Source: Xanthomonas sp. 3793
GTDB taxonomy: Bacteria; Pseudomonadota; Gammaproteobacteria; Xanthomonadales; Xanthomonadaceae
NCBI RefSeq assembly: GCF_024806835.1
Contig: NZ_JANTYU010000006.1
Span: 124,001-188,000, forward strand
Direction: 5' to 3'
Length of the DNA: 64,000 nt
Shown one piece after another: positions 51,201 through 59,708 of the stretch (position 1 is its first letter; every line of letters begins with the position of its first letter). Position numbers and translations under genes: made by a program. Below the pieces are notes generated by a model that saw only the letters and a program-made list of their open reading frames with translations, was not told the origin of the DNA and ran no database searches.

Positions 51201-53959
51201 AGTTGCAGCCCGGCCTCGAACGGCAGGCAGGCCAGCACCACGCCGGTGCGCAACAGGTACTGACGCAGCCCCACGCCGACCTGGCGCGCGTGATGGCGCA
51301 ACCCCAGACCTTCGGGCGGGTGCGCCAGCGCATAGAGCGCCGAGCACAGCCCCGGCAGCAGCCACAGCACCAGCAGCCAGGCTGTCCAGCGCAGCGGCGT
51401 GGGCGAGCACAGCCAGCCGATCAGCAGCAGGCCGAAGGCGGCCGGCGCCACCAGGCTGCGGCGCAGGTTGTCCAGCAGCTTGCCGCGCGATAGCCACGAC
51501 AACCGGTTGCGCGCGCGCTTGCCGCCGCGATCGGGCACCCACGGCAGCAGCCACGGCAACAGCTGCCAGTCGCCGCGTACCCAGCGCGCGCGGCGCTTGG
51601 CATCGGTGGCGTAGCGTTGCGGATGGCGCTCGTACAGGCGCACGTCGCTGAGCAACCCGGCGCGGACATAGCAGCCTTCCAGCAAGTCGTGGCTGAGCAC
51701 GCGGTTGTCGGGGAAGCGCCCGGCCAGCACCTGCTCGAAGGTCGCCACAGCATAGATGCCCTTGCCGATGAACGAGCCTTCGCCGAACAGGTCCTGATAC
51801 ACGTCCGACACCACCCGCGTGTACGGATCGATGCCCGGTTCGATCCCGAACATGCGCGCAAAGCGCGATTCGCCACCCTCGCTCATGCCGGTGCCCAGGC
51901 CGGGCTGCAGGATGCCGTAGCCGGCTTCCACGTACTGCCCGGACGCATCCAGGCGCGGCATGTTCAACGGATGCGACATCGCCCCGACCAGGGCACGTGC
52001 CGCATCCCTGGGCAGATGGGTATCGCTGTCCAGCGTGATCACATAGCGCACCCCCACCAGGACGGCGACATCGCCCTGCACCTGCAGGAAGTCGCTGGCG
52101 GCCTGCAGCGGCGCATCCTCGGCGCACAGCAGGCGGTTGAGCGCTTCGAGCTTGCCGCGCTTGCGCTCGGCGCCCATCCAGCAGCCTTCGCCCGCATTCC
52201 ACTGGCGGGCGCGGTGCAGCAGGAAGAACCGATCGCCGTGCGCGTCGGCATAGGCCGCGTTGAGCCGGTCGATGTGCTGCGCCGCATGCGCCACCAGCGC
52301 CATGTCCGCCGGCAACAGCGCCTGCGCCGCATCGAGAAAATCGGTGAGCAGCGCGAAGTACAGCTGCGCGTCGCGGTTGGCCAGGTAATGCACCTCCAGC
52401 GCACCGACCAGCTCGTCGATGGCATCGGTACCGGCCAGCATGCTCGGCATCACCACCAGCGTGCGGCAATCGGGCGTGATGCCGGCACGCAGGTCCATGC
52501 GCGGCAACGGGCGCGGGCGTACCCACAGCGTCGCCACCCAGTTGACCAGGGCAATGCCCAACTCGCTGGCCGCCAGCAGCGCGATGCCGGCAGTGATCCA
52601 CCACAGCGCCGGCGGCAATGCGCCGGCCCACTGCAGCAACACGCCGGTCCACAGCGCCGCGATCGTTGCGATCGGCAACAGGTACGTCGGCAGCGCGACG
52701 CGACGCACGCGCAGACGCGGTGGCGTCGGCGTGCCGGGCGTGGCCGGATCGCCCAGCGCGGCACGCAACAGCGGCAACCCCGCATCCACCAGGTAGTAAC
52801 CCACGTGTGCGGCCACCGGTTCGGCCGCCTGCGCTTGTGCGGCCAATCGCAGCACGGTGTCGGCCACCGTGGGTTCGTCGCACTTCATGCGGTGGGCCAG
52901 ATGTTCCACCACGTGCCGGTACGTATCGCGGGTCTGGAAATCCATGCGCGCGTACACGACGGCCGGATCCTTGCGCAGGATCTGCTCGACCACGCTCATG
53001 GTTTCGACAAACTCGCGCCAATCCATCTCGTCCAGAAAGCGCAGGCTGCCGATGCTGTTGCCGATCGATACCTGGTCGGCCGCCTGGCGCTGGCTTTCGG
53101 CATGCACCATTCCCTCGACGCTGTGGCCTTCGCTCGCCAGCCACTGTTCCACCCAGGCGCTGGCCATCGACAGCACCGGGCCGCGGCCCTGGATACCGCG
53201 CGTCAGTTCGGCGACGAACGCGCCACTGGCCGGCGGCTGCGAGCGCGCCATGTCGGCCACCACTCCCACCACGTCCTTGGGCTGCGCGGCGGCCGTGGCG
53301 TTCAGCATAGCGGCCCAATGCGCAGCCAGAGCCGTGTCGCGCCCGTCGTGCATGATGCCGTCGGCAACGCGGCGCAGGTTGTCGATCAACGCCAGCCGCA
53401 ACACGATCGGAATGGCCCACAGTTCGCCGAGCTTGAGCGGTGCCACCTGTTGGTAGGCCGCGATGAAACGGCTCAGCGTGATCGCATCCACGCGCCCATC
53501 GCCATGCGCCACGACCTGCAACCCCAACTCGTAGACCCGCGGCAGACCGATGGAGTTCGGCGTACGCAGGCGCGGCAACTGGCGGCTGTAACCAGGTGGA
53601 AGATGCTGGCGCGCCAGGCGGATCTGCTCTTGGACCAGATAATCGTTATCCAGCAGCCATTCGCCGGCAGGGTGCAGGCGCACGCCAGCGGCCGCCATCT
53701 CGTTCAGGCGCGATGCCGCGCTTTCGAGCGCGCGTTGATTGGACTTCAGCCCCGACAACAACAGCTCGCGTGCCGGGCCGGTGTAGAGCGTGTGCGTCGT
53801 TGCCAGCGCGCGCGCCAGCATTTCCATCTGCTCGTCGCCGAGCAATGCAGCGCCGGGCACGGCCGCATCCCGAGCCGGGTGCGCCTGCAGCGATGGTGCT
53901 GGTTGGGTAATCGATTGCCACCAGAGAGAGAACGCAGACGCTTTCCGCTTTGGCGGCAT
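45290..53959 (-). CDS. ndvB: Cyclic beta-1,2-glucan synthase (NdvB/ChvB-like)
   Basis: 2889-aa inner-membrane multidomain enzyme that builds, elongates, trims and cyclises periplasmic beta-1,2-glucan from UDP-glucose. In order: N-terminal helical region; membrane segments near residues 430-480; GT84 glycosyltransferase with DxD in TLDSDTHLPRDAA (about residue 640); further membrane segments near 830-890 and 970-1010; glycoamylase-like part (FYNWYDTETLAPLLPRYVS); then two carbohydrate-binding GH94-type regions and a phosphorylase-like catalytic part with GSGDWNDGMNRVG (about residue 2565). Length is close to A. tumefaciens ChvB. In X. campestris this glucan has been linked to suppression of plant defence. 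The ATG at 53959 has only a moderate AGGCA upstream. Confidence 0.95.
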   Translation of the reverse strand: MPPKRKASAFSLWWQSITQPAPSLQAHPARDAAVPGAALLGDEQMEMLARALATTHTLYTGPARELLLSGLKSNQRALESAASRLNEMAAAGVRLHPAGEWLLDNDYLVQEQIRLARQHLPPGYSRQLPRLRTPNSIGLPRVYELGLQVVAHGDGRVDAITLSRFIAAYQQVAPLKLGELWAIPIVLRLALIDNLRRVADGIMHDGRDTALAAHWAAMLNATAAAQPKDVVGVVADMARSQPPASGAFVAELTRGIQGRGPVLSMASAWVEQWLASEGHSVEGMVHAESQRQAADQVSIGNSIGSLRFLDEMDWREFVETMSVVEQILRKDPAVVYARMDFQTRDTYRHVVEHLAHRMKCDEPTVADTVLRLAAQAQAAEPVAAHVGYYLVDAGLPLLRAALGDPATPGTPTPPRLRVRRVALPTYLLPIATIAALWTGVLLQWAGALPPALWWITAGIALLAASELGIALVNWVATLWVRPRPLPRMDLRAGITPDCRTLVVMPSMLAGTDAIDELVGALEVHYLANRDAQLYFALLTDFLDAAQALLPADMALVAHAAQHIDRLNAAYADAHGDRFFLLHRARQWNAGEGCWMGAERKRGKLEALNRLLCAEDAPLQAASDFLQVQGDVAVLVGVRYVITLDSDTHLPRDAARALVGAMSHPLNMPRLDASGQYVEAGYGILQPGLGTGMSEGGESRFARMFGIEPGIDPYTRVVSDVYQDLFGEGSFIGKGIYAVATFEQVLAGRFPDNRVLSHDLLEGCYVRAGLLSDVRLYERHPQRYATDAKRRARWVRGDWQLLPWLLPWVPDRGGKRARNRLSWLSRGKLLDNLRRSLVAPAAFGLLLIGWLCSPTPLRWTAWLLVLWLLPGLCSALYALAHPPEGLGLRHHARQVGVGLRQYLLRTGVVLACLPFEAGLQLAAIARTLVRMAITHRHLLQWAPSSEVERSARSGNAEHRLMAGAACAAALVVAAVAWWSPVALWVALPLGVAWMGAPWLMAWLGGQPAAPVAQLSQEQRAFLGGLSRRTWAFFETHCTAQHHWLPPDNVQEYPVTVVANRTSPTNIGLGLLANLAAYDLGYLTVAGVMSRVADTLTTLESLPRHRGHFYNWYDTETLAPLLPRYVSTVDSGNLAGHLLTLRQGLLALVEAPAVSMAVFDGLADTLSVLASHARARNVTTDALDALDTMSQGVQGLCSQPAPSPPQADKALRLLLAQSQRILALMPVSGDDEEPWPQRLVASCKAALAELSHCAPALADTDPHAAGTTGAMVATLRQLAASDCAPNVQSWAANRVQELHRLAHRAGQLAQMDYDFLYNRAPQLLSIGYNVDDRRLDSGHYDLLASEARLGIFVAIAQGKLPQDSWFALGRTLTDTGAEPTLLSWSGSMFEYLMPDLVMPSYPQTLLNRSMRGAVQAQIRYGAARDVPWGVSESGYNTVDTRRNYQYRAFGVPGLGLKRGLGQDLVIAPYASAMALMVDPDAACRNLQQLQALGFGGRFGLYEAIDYTPSRVPRGEQHAVVRSFMSHHQGMALLALDHVLRDAPMQQRFVADPQFQATLLLLQERAPRAGVYVKGLAQAAERPVPTEAGMALRIHRDPDLAQPALQLLSNGRYHGMLTSAGGGYSRARDMAVTRWREDGTRDHWGTFCYLRDVDSGAVWSAAHQPTCVPVERYEAIFSDAKAEFKGSHQRYDSHLEIAISAEDDVEMRRLRIRNRSRQTRVIEITTYAEVVLAPAQADEAHPAFSNLFVQTEILADKQALLCTRRPRGHDEAQPWMLHLVAVHDADVATISYETDRAAFVGRGRSTRNPLALHAHANLSGAAGSVLDPIVAIRCRISLAPDQQAQVDMVYGVGTQREACTALIDKYRDRRLADRVFDLALTQSQVTRRQIDASLEDAMLYERLAARVLFVDPQLRADNEVLLHNHRGQSALWSHAISGDLPIVLLRITDPDNLDLARQLVQAHAYWRLKGLRADLVIWNESQAGYRQQLQDAILGLIAADPEANVLDRPGGIFVRAIEHISQEDRVLLQTVARAILCDANGTLDAQLQRHPSARAQPPLLEPIQQLDSADALASTHAAYLDRTLQAASDEAVLFDNGLGAFAADGREYRITLDEGMPTPAPWCNVLANAQFGSVVSDSSAGYSWAENAHEFRLTPWHNDPVGDTSGEAFYLRDEDTGQVWSPMALPCRGSGRYTVRHGFGYSVYSHTEHGIGSELWVFVDAQRPIKFSHLRLKNLSGRPRRLSVTGYVEWVLGDIRTRSQLHVVSEVDLGSSVLTARNPYNTEFDGRVAFFDADAPSRSITADRSEFIGRNGSLAAPAALARQRLSGRVGAGLDPCAAIQIPLTLAAEQSFETVFRLGAASNRDAALELARSSRGVATAQAALLDVRRHWEQVLGSVQVRTPDPAVDLLANGWLLYQTIACRFLARSGYYQSGGAFGFRDQLQDSMAMVHAQPALSRAHLLRSAAHQFVQGDVQHWWHPPQDRGVRTQCSDDFLWLPQALCRYLDTTADASVLDEPVGFIDGRALKPDEESYYDLPQLTGNVQSLYAHGVLALQRGMTRLGERGLPLIGSGDWNDGMNRVGKDGKGESVWLGFFLYDTLLRFSAVATQRDDAVFAASCHTHAQALRVALEQHAWDGQWYRRAWFDDGTVLGSHSSDECRIDSLSQSWSVLSGAMDPARSAQAMQAMYQHLVDADAGIVKLLMPPFDRTGHDPGYIRGYVPGVRENGGQYTHAAVWAAMAFAHLGDSARAWQLAGMINPIHHALDADAAQRYKAEPYVLAADVYAVAPHAGRGGWSWYTGAAGWMYRLLTESLLGLQRHGTRMHIVPCIPAGWPGYQLRYRFGSSTYVVDVTQRPGVQPRLEIDGVTQAELAFTLVDDGEVHAVALDWPGEAT

Positions 53960-54378
53960 GGAGACATTGCCTGTGCAGCATCAGTGCCGCTAGAACCACG
54001 ATCATGCGCGCTCGCGCCACGGCGCATGTGAAGGCAGCATTCCGCGATGCTGCAGGCGATGCATGCATGACGCGCGATGCCATGGCATATCGGCTGTCGA
54101 TGGTTGCGCATGCGACGCCTGGCATCGTGCGAATGCGCACGTACAGCATGCGATCAAGCCGACACGACAGTCCTGTGGGCGTGTGCCTGTGCATGCAACG
54201 CAGGGCACGGCACTGCAGCCACACTGCATCGCAGCCGCCCCCGGCACGATTCGCTTGCTGCGCCGTGCATTCTGCAATCCGTGCAAGCACACGCCGCCAA
54301 TGCGGCACGCTGCACGGCTGTCGGTGTCATCGTGCAGGCGTGCGGCATCGTCCTTTCTGCAGTCACAAGGCCTCATCC
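53960..54378. other. Divergent intergenic region, ndvB-like gene and acylase gene
   Basis: About 420 bp rich in GCATGC and TGCACGC-type words. No gene was recognised. It should contain both promoters, but none is clear by eye. Confidence 0.5.
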
Positions 54379-56790
54379 ATGCTCCACACAACACACCGGT
54401 GGGCGTTGTGCCTGCTGCTGAGCAGCCTGAGCCTGCAGGGCAATGCCGCACCAGCGTCGTCGCCATCGCCATCGTCCATGGCAGTGGCCGGGCTGGAGCA
54501 GCCGGCGCAGATCCGCGTCGATCGTTGGGGCGTGGCGCACATCTACGCGCGCACCGATGGCGACGCGTTCTTCGTGCAGGGATTCAATGTCGCGCGCGAC
54601 CGCCTGTTCCAGCTCGATCTGCTGCGACGTAAAGGGCTTGGCCATCTGGCCGAGGCGTTCGGGCCGGCCTACCTCGCCCAGGATCGCGCCTCGCGGCTGT
54701 TTCTGTATCGCGGCGACATGCACGCCGAATGGGCCAGTTACGGCCCCGACGCACAGCGCGACGTGGGCCGATTCGTTGCCGGCATCAATGCCTATATCGC
54801 TTGGCTGGATGCGCATCCACAGGCGCTGCCTTACGAATTCCGCACCTTCGGCTATCGTCCGCAGACGTGGTCGGCCGAGGATATGTTGCGCATCCGCAGC
54901 ACCGGCTTGAGTCGCAACGTCAAAAGCGAGGTCGCACGCGCCAAGGTCGCCTGCAAGGCCTCGCTGCGCATCGACGCGATCCGCCTGAAGCTGCAGCCGG
55001 CCTGGACCACCCACGTGCCCGAAGGATTGGACCCCTGCCTTCCGGACGCGGTATTGAAGGTCTACGAACTGGCCACGCAGAGCCCCAGGCTGAGCGCCGA
55101 TACCCAGCCGCGCAGCGCCATCGCCGACCGCGCGTCGCTGCGCCCGGAAGAAGAAGCTGCGGCAGAAGGCAGCAACAACTGGGTGATCGCCCCGCACAAG
55201 TCGGCCACCGGTCATGCGGTGCTGGCAGATGATCCACATCGGGCCTATACCGTGCCCAGCCTGCGCTACTTCGTGCATCTGAGCAGTCCGGGGCTGGACA
55301 TCATCGGTGCCGGCGAGCCCACCTCGCCGGGGATCGCGATCGGCCACAACCGTACCAGCGCCTTCGGCCTGACCATCTTCAACATCGACCAGGAAGATCT
55401 CTACGTCTACCGTCTGAATCCGGCCGATCACGCGTCCTATTGGTATCAAGGCCATTGGGAGCCGATGCGTACGCAGCGCGAATCCATTGCCGTGCGCGAT
55501 GGCAAACCGGTGCCGGTGGAGCTGCAATTCACCCGGCATGGGCCGGTGGTCTATGTCGATGCGGACAAGCACATCGCCTACGCCATTGCCTCGGTCTGGA
55601 GTCAACCCGGCACGGCGCCCTATTTGGGGTCGCTGCGGTATCTGCGCAGCGCATCGTTCGAGCAGTTCAAGGGCGCGCTCGCACACTGGGGCGCGCCGTC
55701 GGTCAATCAGGTCTATGCCGACGTGCACGGCACCATCGGTTGGGCGACGGCCGGCACGGCCCCGCGCCGCGCGCACTCCGATGGGCTGCTGCCGGTTCCC
55801 GGCGATGGACGCTACGAGTGGAGCGGCTTCTGGCACAGCGATGTGCTGCCGTCATCGAAGAATCCCGCTTCCGGTTTCATCACCACCTCCAACGAGATGA
55901 ATCTGCCGGACGGCGATCCATCCCTGGCACGCAAGATCGGCTTCGAATGGGCCAACGACGCGCGGCACGCCCGCATCACCCAGGTGCTCTCGCAGCTGCC
56001 CAAGGTGACCTTGCAGGATTCGCAGCAGTTGCAGAACGACCAGGTGTCGTTGCCGGCGCAGCGGCTGGTGGCGCTGATCCAGCCGCTGCACGCACAGGAC
56101 CCGGCGACCAACGCGGCGTTGGCACTGCTGCGGCCGTGGAACGGCGAAGTCAGCGCAACCTCTGCCGCTGCCGCGCTGGAGGAAGTGTGGTTCAGCAGCG
56201 ACCTCGGCGCGGCCTACAAGGCCATGGTGATGGGCCCGGCGGAGGCAGCCACGTTCGGCATGCCCGACGCCGCGGTACTGCTGGAGGCGCTGGAGCATCC
56301 GGGCGCTGCGTTCGGGCCCGACCCTGTCGCGGCTCGCAACCGGTTGCTGCTGGAGTCGCTGCGCAGCGCCTATCAATCGCTGGTCGACAGGCAGGGCCCC
56401 GATCCGGCGCAATGGCAGTGGGGCAAGCTGCACACCAACACCGTCACCCATGCGATGAGCGCAGCGCTCGGCGCCGAACGCGCGCGGCTGGATGTCGGCC
56501 CGTTCGCCAAGGGCGGCAGCCCGTACACGCCCAATCAATCCAGTTACGATCCCAGCGACTTCCGCCAGACCATCGGCCCGTCCGCACGTCTGATCATCGA
56601 CCTGGGCGATTGGGATAATTCGCGCGCCATGAATTACCCCGGCCAATCCGGCGACCCGGCCAGCCCGCATTACCGCGACCTGGCGCCGCTGTGGCTGCAG
56701 GGCAGCTACTTCCCGCTGCTGTACACGCGCGCTGCGGTGGATGCGGCAACCGAGCAGATTGTCGACCTGCTGCCTGCCGCAGCGCGTTAG
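54379..56790 (+). CDS. Penicillin acylase family protein (N-terminal nucleophile hydrolase)
   Basis: 803-aa periplasmic precursor that should cut itself into alpha and beta chains. The signal peptide is MLHTTHRWALCLLLSSLSLQ onward to GNAA. The beta-chain nucleophile is Ser265 in AAAEGSNNWVIAPHKSATG, with TGHAVLADDPH after it. The alpha part has the family's RDRLFQLDLLRRKGLGHLAEAFG. Homologues include penicillin, glutaryl-cephalosporin and acyl-homoserine lactone acylases; the SNNW motif does not decide between them. The start at 54379 gives the signal peptide. AHL-type quorum quenching is possible but unproven. Confidence 0.92.
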   Translation: MLHTTHRWALCLLLSSLSLQGNAAPASSPSPSSMAVAGLEQPAQIRVDRWGVAHIYARTDGDAFFVQGFNVARDRLFQLDLLRRKGLGHLAEAFGPAYLAQDRASRLFLYRGDMHAEWASYGPDAQRDVGRFVAGINAYIAWLDAHPQALPYEFRTFGYRPQTWSAEDMLRIRSTGLSRNVKSEVARAKVACKASLRIDAIRLKLQPAWTTHVPEGLDPCLPDAVLKVYELATQSPRLSADTQPRSAIADRASLRPEEEAAAEGSNNWVIAPHKSATGHAVLADDPHRAYTVPSLRYFVHLSSPGLDIIGAGEPTSPGIAIGHNRTSAFGLTIFNIDQEDLYVYRLNPADHASYWYQGHWEPMRTQRESIAVRDGKPVPVELQFTRHGPVVYVDADKHIAYAIASVWSQPGTAPYLGSLRYLRSASFEQFKGALAHWGAPSVNQVYADVHGTIGWATAGTAPRRAHSDGLLPVPGDGRYEWSGFWHSDVLPSSKNPASGFITTSNEMNLPDGDPSLARKIGFEWANDARHARITQVLSQLPKVTLQDSQQLQNDQVSLPAQRLVALIQPLHAQDPATNAALALLRPWNGEVSATSAAAALEEVWFSSDLGAAYKAMVMGPAEAATFGMPDAAVLLEALEHPGAAFGPDPVAARNRLLLESLRSAYQSLVDRQGPDPAQWQWGKLHTNTVTHAMSAALGAERARLDVGPFAKGGSPYTPNQSSYDPSDFRQTIGPSARLIIDLGDWDNSRAMNYPGQSGDPASPHYRDLAPLWLQGSYFPLLYTRAAVDAATEQIVDLLPAAAR

Positions 56791-57330
56791 TCATGCCGTC
56801 TGTGCGTAACGGGACGACCGGAGCCAGCTGCACGGGCGTTGACAGGCGAGTGCGATGCCTACAGGCGAACCCCGCGCATCCGTCCAGGCGACTGGGTACC
56901 GAATCACTGAGCTGTCGTCGTTCCATCCGGCAGCCGGGGGGCGCATGCCGGGGTAGCGCGTCGCGCCGACACGGGCCGATAGCCCCAGACCGCAGGTTGG
57001 CTAGCTCGCCATGTGCGGATGCAGCGGATCAGGCGATGGAAGCCCCTGACGTCGCTGCCTGCGATGGCCGGATGGATCTTCCTGCGCCGGCAGGTGCGCT
57101 GCTTTAGCGAAGATACAGCGCGGCGTGCATGGCTGGCGTCGCTGTGGCAGTGAGGATCACTCGGTCGCCGCCATCTTCGGCAGCGGGTAGACTGGGTCGG
57201 TCGCCACGAGGAGCATGGAATGGGCCGGTGCCAGTCGTTGCATCCAGGTACCGATAGACCGCCGACGGTACAGCGCGCCCCGGGCATCTGCGCCGTCGCC
57301 TGCCAACGGCCCTGATCGTCGCCACGCGTC
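56791..57330. other. Non-coding stretch before the polysaccharide genes
   Basis: 540 bp without a recognisable gene. It probably holds the promoter of the five-gene polysaccharide block that follows. Confidence 0.5.
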
Positions 57331-58473
57331 GTGCATATCATCCTGGCTACCGAGTCGATTCGACACCCGCTTACCGGGGTCGGACGTTATACGCAGGAAC
57401 TGGCGGTGCACCTGGCTGCACTGCCGCAGATCGAATCGTTGCAGTACCTGCATGGGCGACGCCTGCTCCAACAGCGACCGAGTCCCGGACCGGCCTCGAC
57501 CGTTGCGTCGTGGATGCGTGATCGTTTCTCGCGGATCGAAGCGGCGACGGACGTCTATCGACGCCTCGGTAATCTGGCCAAAGCGCGTGCCCTTCGCGGC
57601 CAGGAGCCGGCGCTGTTGCATGGCTGCAATTACTACCTCCCTTCGTATGGCGGTCCCAGCGTTGCGACCTTCCACGACATTTCGATCTACCGCTGGCCCG
57701 AATGCCACCGCGCCGACCGGGTGCGCTACATGCGCAAGGAGTTGGCACTGGCGGTGCAACGCGCGCAATTGATCGTAACTGTCTCGGAATTCTCGCGGCA
57801 GGAGATCGCTGCGCACTTTGCCTTGCCGCTGGAGCGTATCCGTGCGATCCCGCTGGCAGCAGATCCGGCGTTTCGGTCGCATCCCCCGGCCGAGCTAGCC
57901 GCACCGCTGCAGGCGCTGAGCCTGCAGGCCGATGGGTATTGTCTGTGCGTGAGTACCATCGAACCACGCAAGAATATCGACATGCTGCTGACGGCGTACG
58001 CGGCCATGCCCGCCGCCTGGCGTGCGCGCTACCCGTTGGTGATCGCAGGCCACAGCGGCTGGTCCAGCGAGGCGTTGCATGCGCGCATGCGTAATGCCGA
58101 ACAGGCCGGTTGGCTACGCTATCTCGGCTACGTCCCACAGGACTGTCTGCCGGCGCTGATGGCAGGTGCCCGTCTGTTCGTGTTTCCCTCGCTGTACGAA
58201 GGGTTTGGCCTGCCGGTGCTGGAGGCCATGGCCAGCGGTACGCCCGTGCTTTGCTCATCGGCGTCGGCATTGCCGGAGGTGGCGGCCGATGCAGCGATGC
58301 TGTTCGATCCTGCCGATCCCGGCGCATTGGCCCTGGCGTTGGCAAGGGGCATGGACGATGCGGCCTGGCGTGACGCCGCGCGACGGGCGGGGCTGCAGCG
58401 CGCAGCCCAGTTCAGCTGGCAGCGTTGCGCGGCGGCGACGGCCGATGCATACCGTGACGTGTTGGCCGCTTGA
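57331..58473 (+). CDS. GT4 family glycosyltransferase (first of cluster)
   Basis: 380-aa cytosolic GT-B fold glycosyltransferase. The N-terminal acceptor side starts MHIILATESIRHPLTGVGRY; the donor-binding C-terminal domain contains LCVSTIEPRKNIDMLLTAY and FPSLYEGFGLPVLEAMASGTPV, where the EGFGLPVLE Glu pair is the family's EX7E motif. It starts with GTG at 57331; no better in-frame start has a ribosome-binding site. Its TGA overlaps the TTG of the next gene. It resembles mannosyl- or rhamnosyl-transferases of O-antigen clusters. Confidence 0.9.
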   Translation: MHIILATESIRHPLTGVGRYTQELAVHLAALPQIESLQYLHGRRLLQQRPSPGPASTVASWMRDRFSRIEAATDVYRRLGNLAKARALRGQEPALLHGCNYYLPSYGGPSVATFHDISIYRWPECHRADRVRYMRKELALAVQRAQLIVTVSEFSRQEIAAHFALPLERIRAIPLAADPAFRSHPPAELAAPLQALSLQADGYCLCVSTIEPRKNIDMLLTAYAAMPAAWRARYPLVIAGHSGWSSEALHARMRNAEQAGWLRYLGYVPQDCLPALMAGARLFVFPSLYEGFGLPVLEAMASGTPVLCSSASALPEVAADAAMLFDPADPGALALALARGMDDAAWRDAARRAGLQRAAQFSWQRCAAATADAYRDVLAA

Positions 58474-59642
58474 GCCTTGCATCTTTCCCGCTACGGGTGC
58501 TGCACGTCTACAAGACCAGCTTGCCGGAGACCATGGGCGGAACCGAACAAGTGGTGCGCACGCTCGCTACGCAGTCGCATCGGTACGCTGTGGACAGCGA
58601 GGTGGTGACACTGTGCGCCGATGGACGCCTGGCGGGCATCAGCATGCAGGGACCCTACACGCTGCACCGCTTTCGACGCGACTTCGAATTGGCATCGATG
58701 CCGGTGTCGCTGCGCTTGCTGCGCCAGTTCGCGCGCCTGGCCCGCGGCTTCGACCTGATCCATTATCATTTCCCGTGGCCGTTCATGGATGTGCTGCACC
58801 TGGCGAGTGCCGTTCGAACGCCTTCGGTGCTGACGTATCACTCCGACATCGTGCGGCAACGACGGTTGCTGCGCCTGTATCGGCCGCTGCAGCAGCGGTT
58901 CCTCGACCGCGTCGACCATATCGTTGCGACATCGCCGAATTACCGCGCCACCAGCCCGGTTCTGGCCGATTTTCAGGCCAAGCTGAGCGTGATACCGATC
59001 GGACTGGACCAATCCAGCCACCATACTCCGGACGCCGAACGTGCGCAGACCTGGCGCATGCGCCTGGGCCCGCGATTCCTGTTGTTCGTCGGCGTGTTGC
59101 GCTACTACAAGGGTCTGCAATACCTGCTGCAGGCCCTGCGCGAGACACAGATCCCGGTGGCCATCGTTGGAGACGGACCGGAAGGCGCGCGCTTGCGCCA
59201 GCAGGCGCGGCAGCTCGGCCTGGCCCACGTCCACTTTCTGGGCGTGCTGGACGATGCCGACAAGCATGCCTTGCTGTCGCTGTGCGAAGGGCTGGTATTT
59301 CCATCGCATCTGCGCTCGGAGGCGTTCGGCATCACCTTGCTGGAGGCGGCGATGCATGCCAAACCGATGATTTCCTGTGAAATCGGCACCGGGACCAGTT
59401 TTGTGAACGTGGCGGGACAGACCGGCCTGGTGGTGGCGCCTGCAGATCCGGTGGCCTTACGCGATGCAATGCGTTATCTATGGAACCATCCGCAGGTGGC
59501 CAACGCATTGGGGCAGGAGGCGTTGAGCCGTTATCGGCAGTACTTCACCGGCGCGGCGATGGTGCGTTCCTATGCCACGCTTTATCGCCAGGTGCACGGT
59601 GCCGCGAGCGGAGCTGCCACTCTTGGAGGAAACCAGGGATGA
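58470..59642 (+). CDS. GT4 family glycosyltransferase (second of cluster)
   Basis: 390-aa GT-B glycosyltransferase similar to WbaZ/WbpZ-type O-antigen enzymes. Visible are LRVLHVYKTSLPETMGGTEQ, YHSDIVRQRRLLRLYRPLQ, LFVGVLRYYKGLQYLLQAL and FPSHLRSEAFGITLLEAAM (EX7E). The TTG at 58470 overlaps the previous stop (TTGA), giving (M)SLASFPLRVLHVYK; a GTG at 58497 would cut the conserved first strand. It is the second gene of the cluster, translationally coupled to the first. Sugar specificity cannot be read from sequence. Confidence 0.9.
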   Translation: MSLASFPLRVLHVYKTSLPETMGGTEQVVRTLATQSHRYAVDSEVVTLCADGRLAGISMQGPYTLHRFRRDFELASMPVSLRLLRQFARLARGFDLIHYHFPWPFMDVLHLASAVRTPSVLTYHSDIVRQRRLLRLYRPLQQRFLDRVDHIVATSPNYRATSPVLADFQAKLSVIPIGLDQSSHHTPDAERAQTWRMRLGPRFLLFVGVLRYYKGLQYLLQALRETQIPVAIVGDGPEGARLRQQARQLGLAHVHFLGVLDDADKHALLSLCEGLVFPSHLRSEAFGITLLEAAMHAKPMISCEIGTGTSFVNVAGQTGLVVAPADPVALRDAMRYLWNHPQVANALGQEALSRYRQYFTGAAMVRSYATLYRQVHGAASGAATLGGNQG

Positions 59643-59708
59643 AGGGAGAGGGATGCTGATCCATCCACGCGTAGGCTCGACTGTCCATCGCCAGGCTGCG
59701 GTCACTGG

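Noticed and set aside
47282-51493. 1400-codon open frame opposite the glucan synthase gene
   Set aside because: Same reason: antisense of the ndvB-like gene, composition of Arg/Ala/Gln/His-rich shadow translation.
54002-54472. Open frame on the minus strand upstream of the acylase gene
   Set aside because: Overlaps the acylase signal-peptide region; no ribosome-binding site and low-quality composition.
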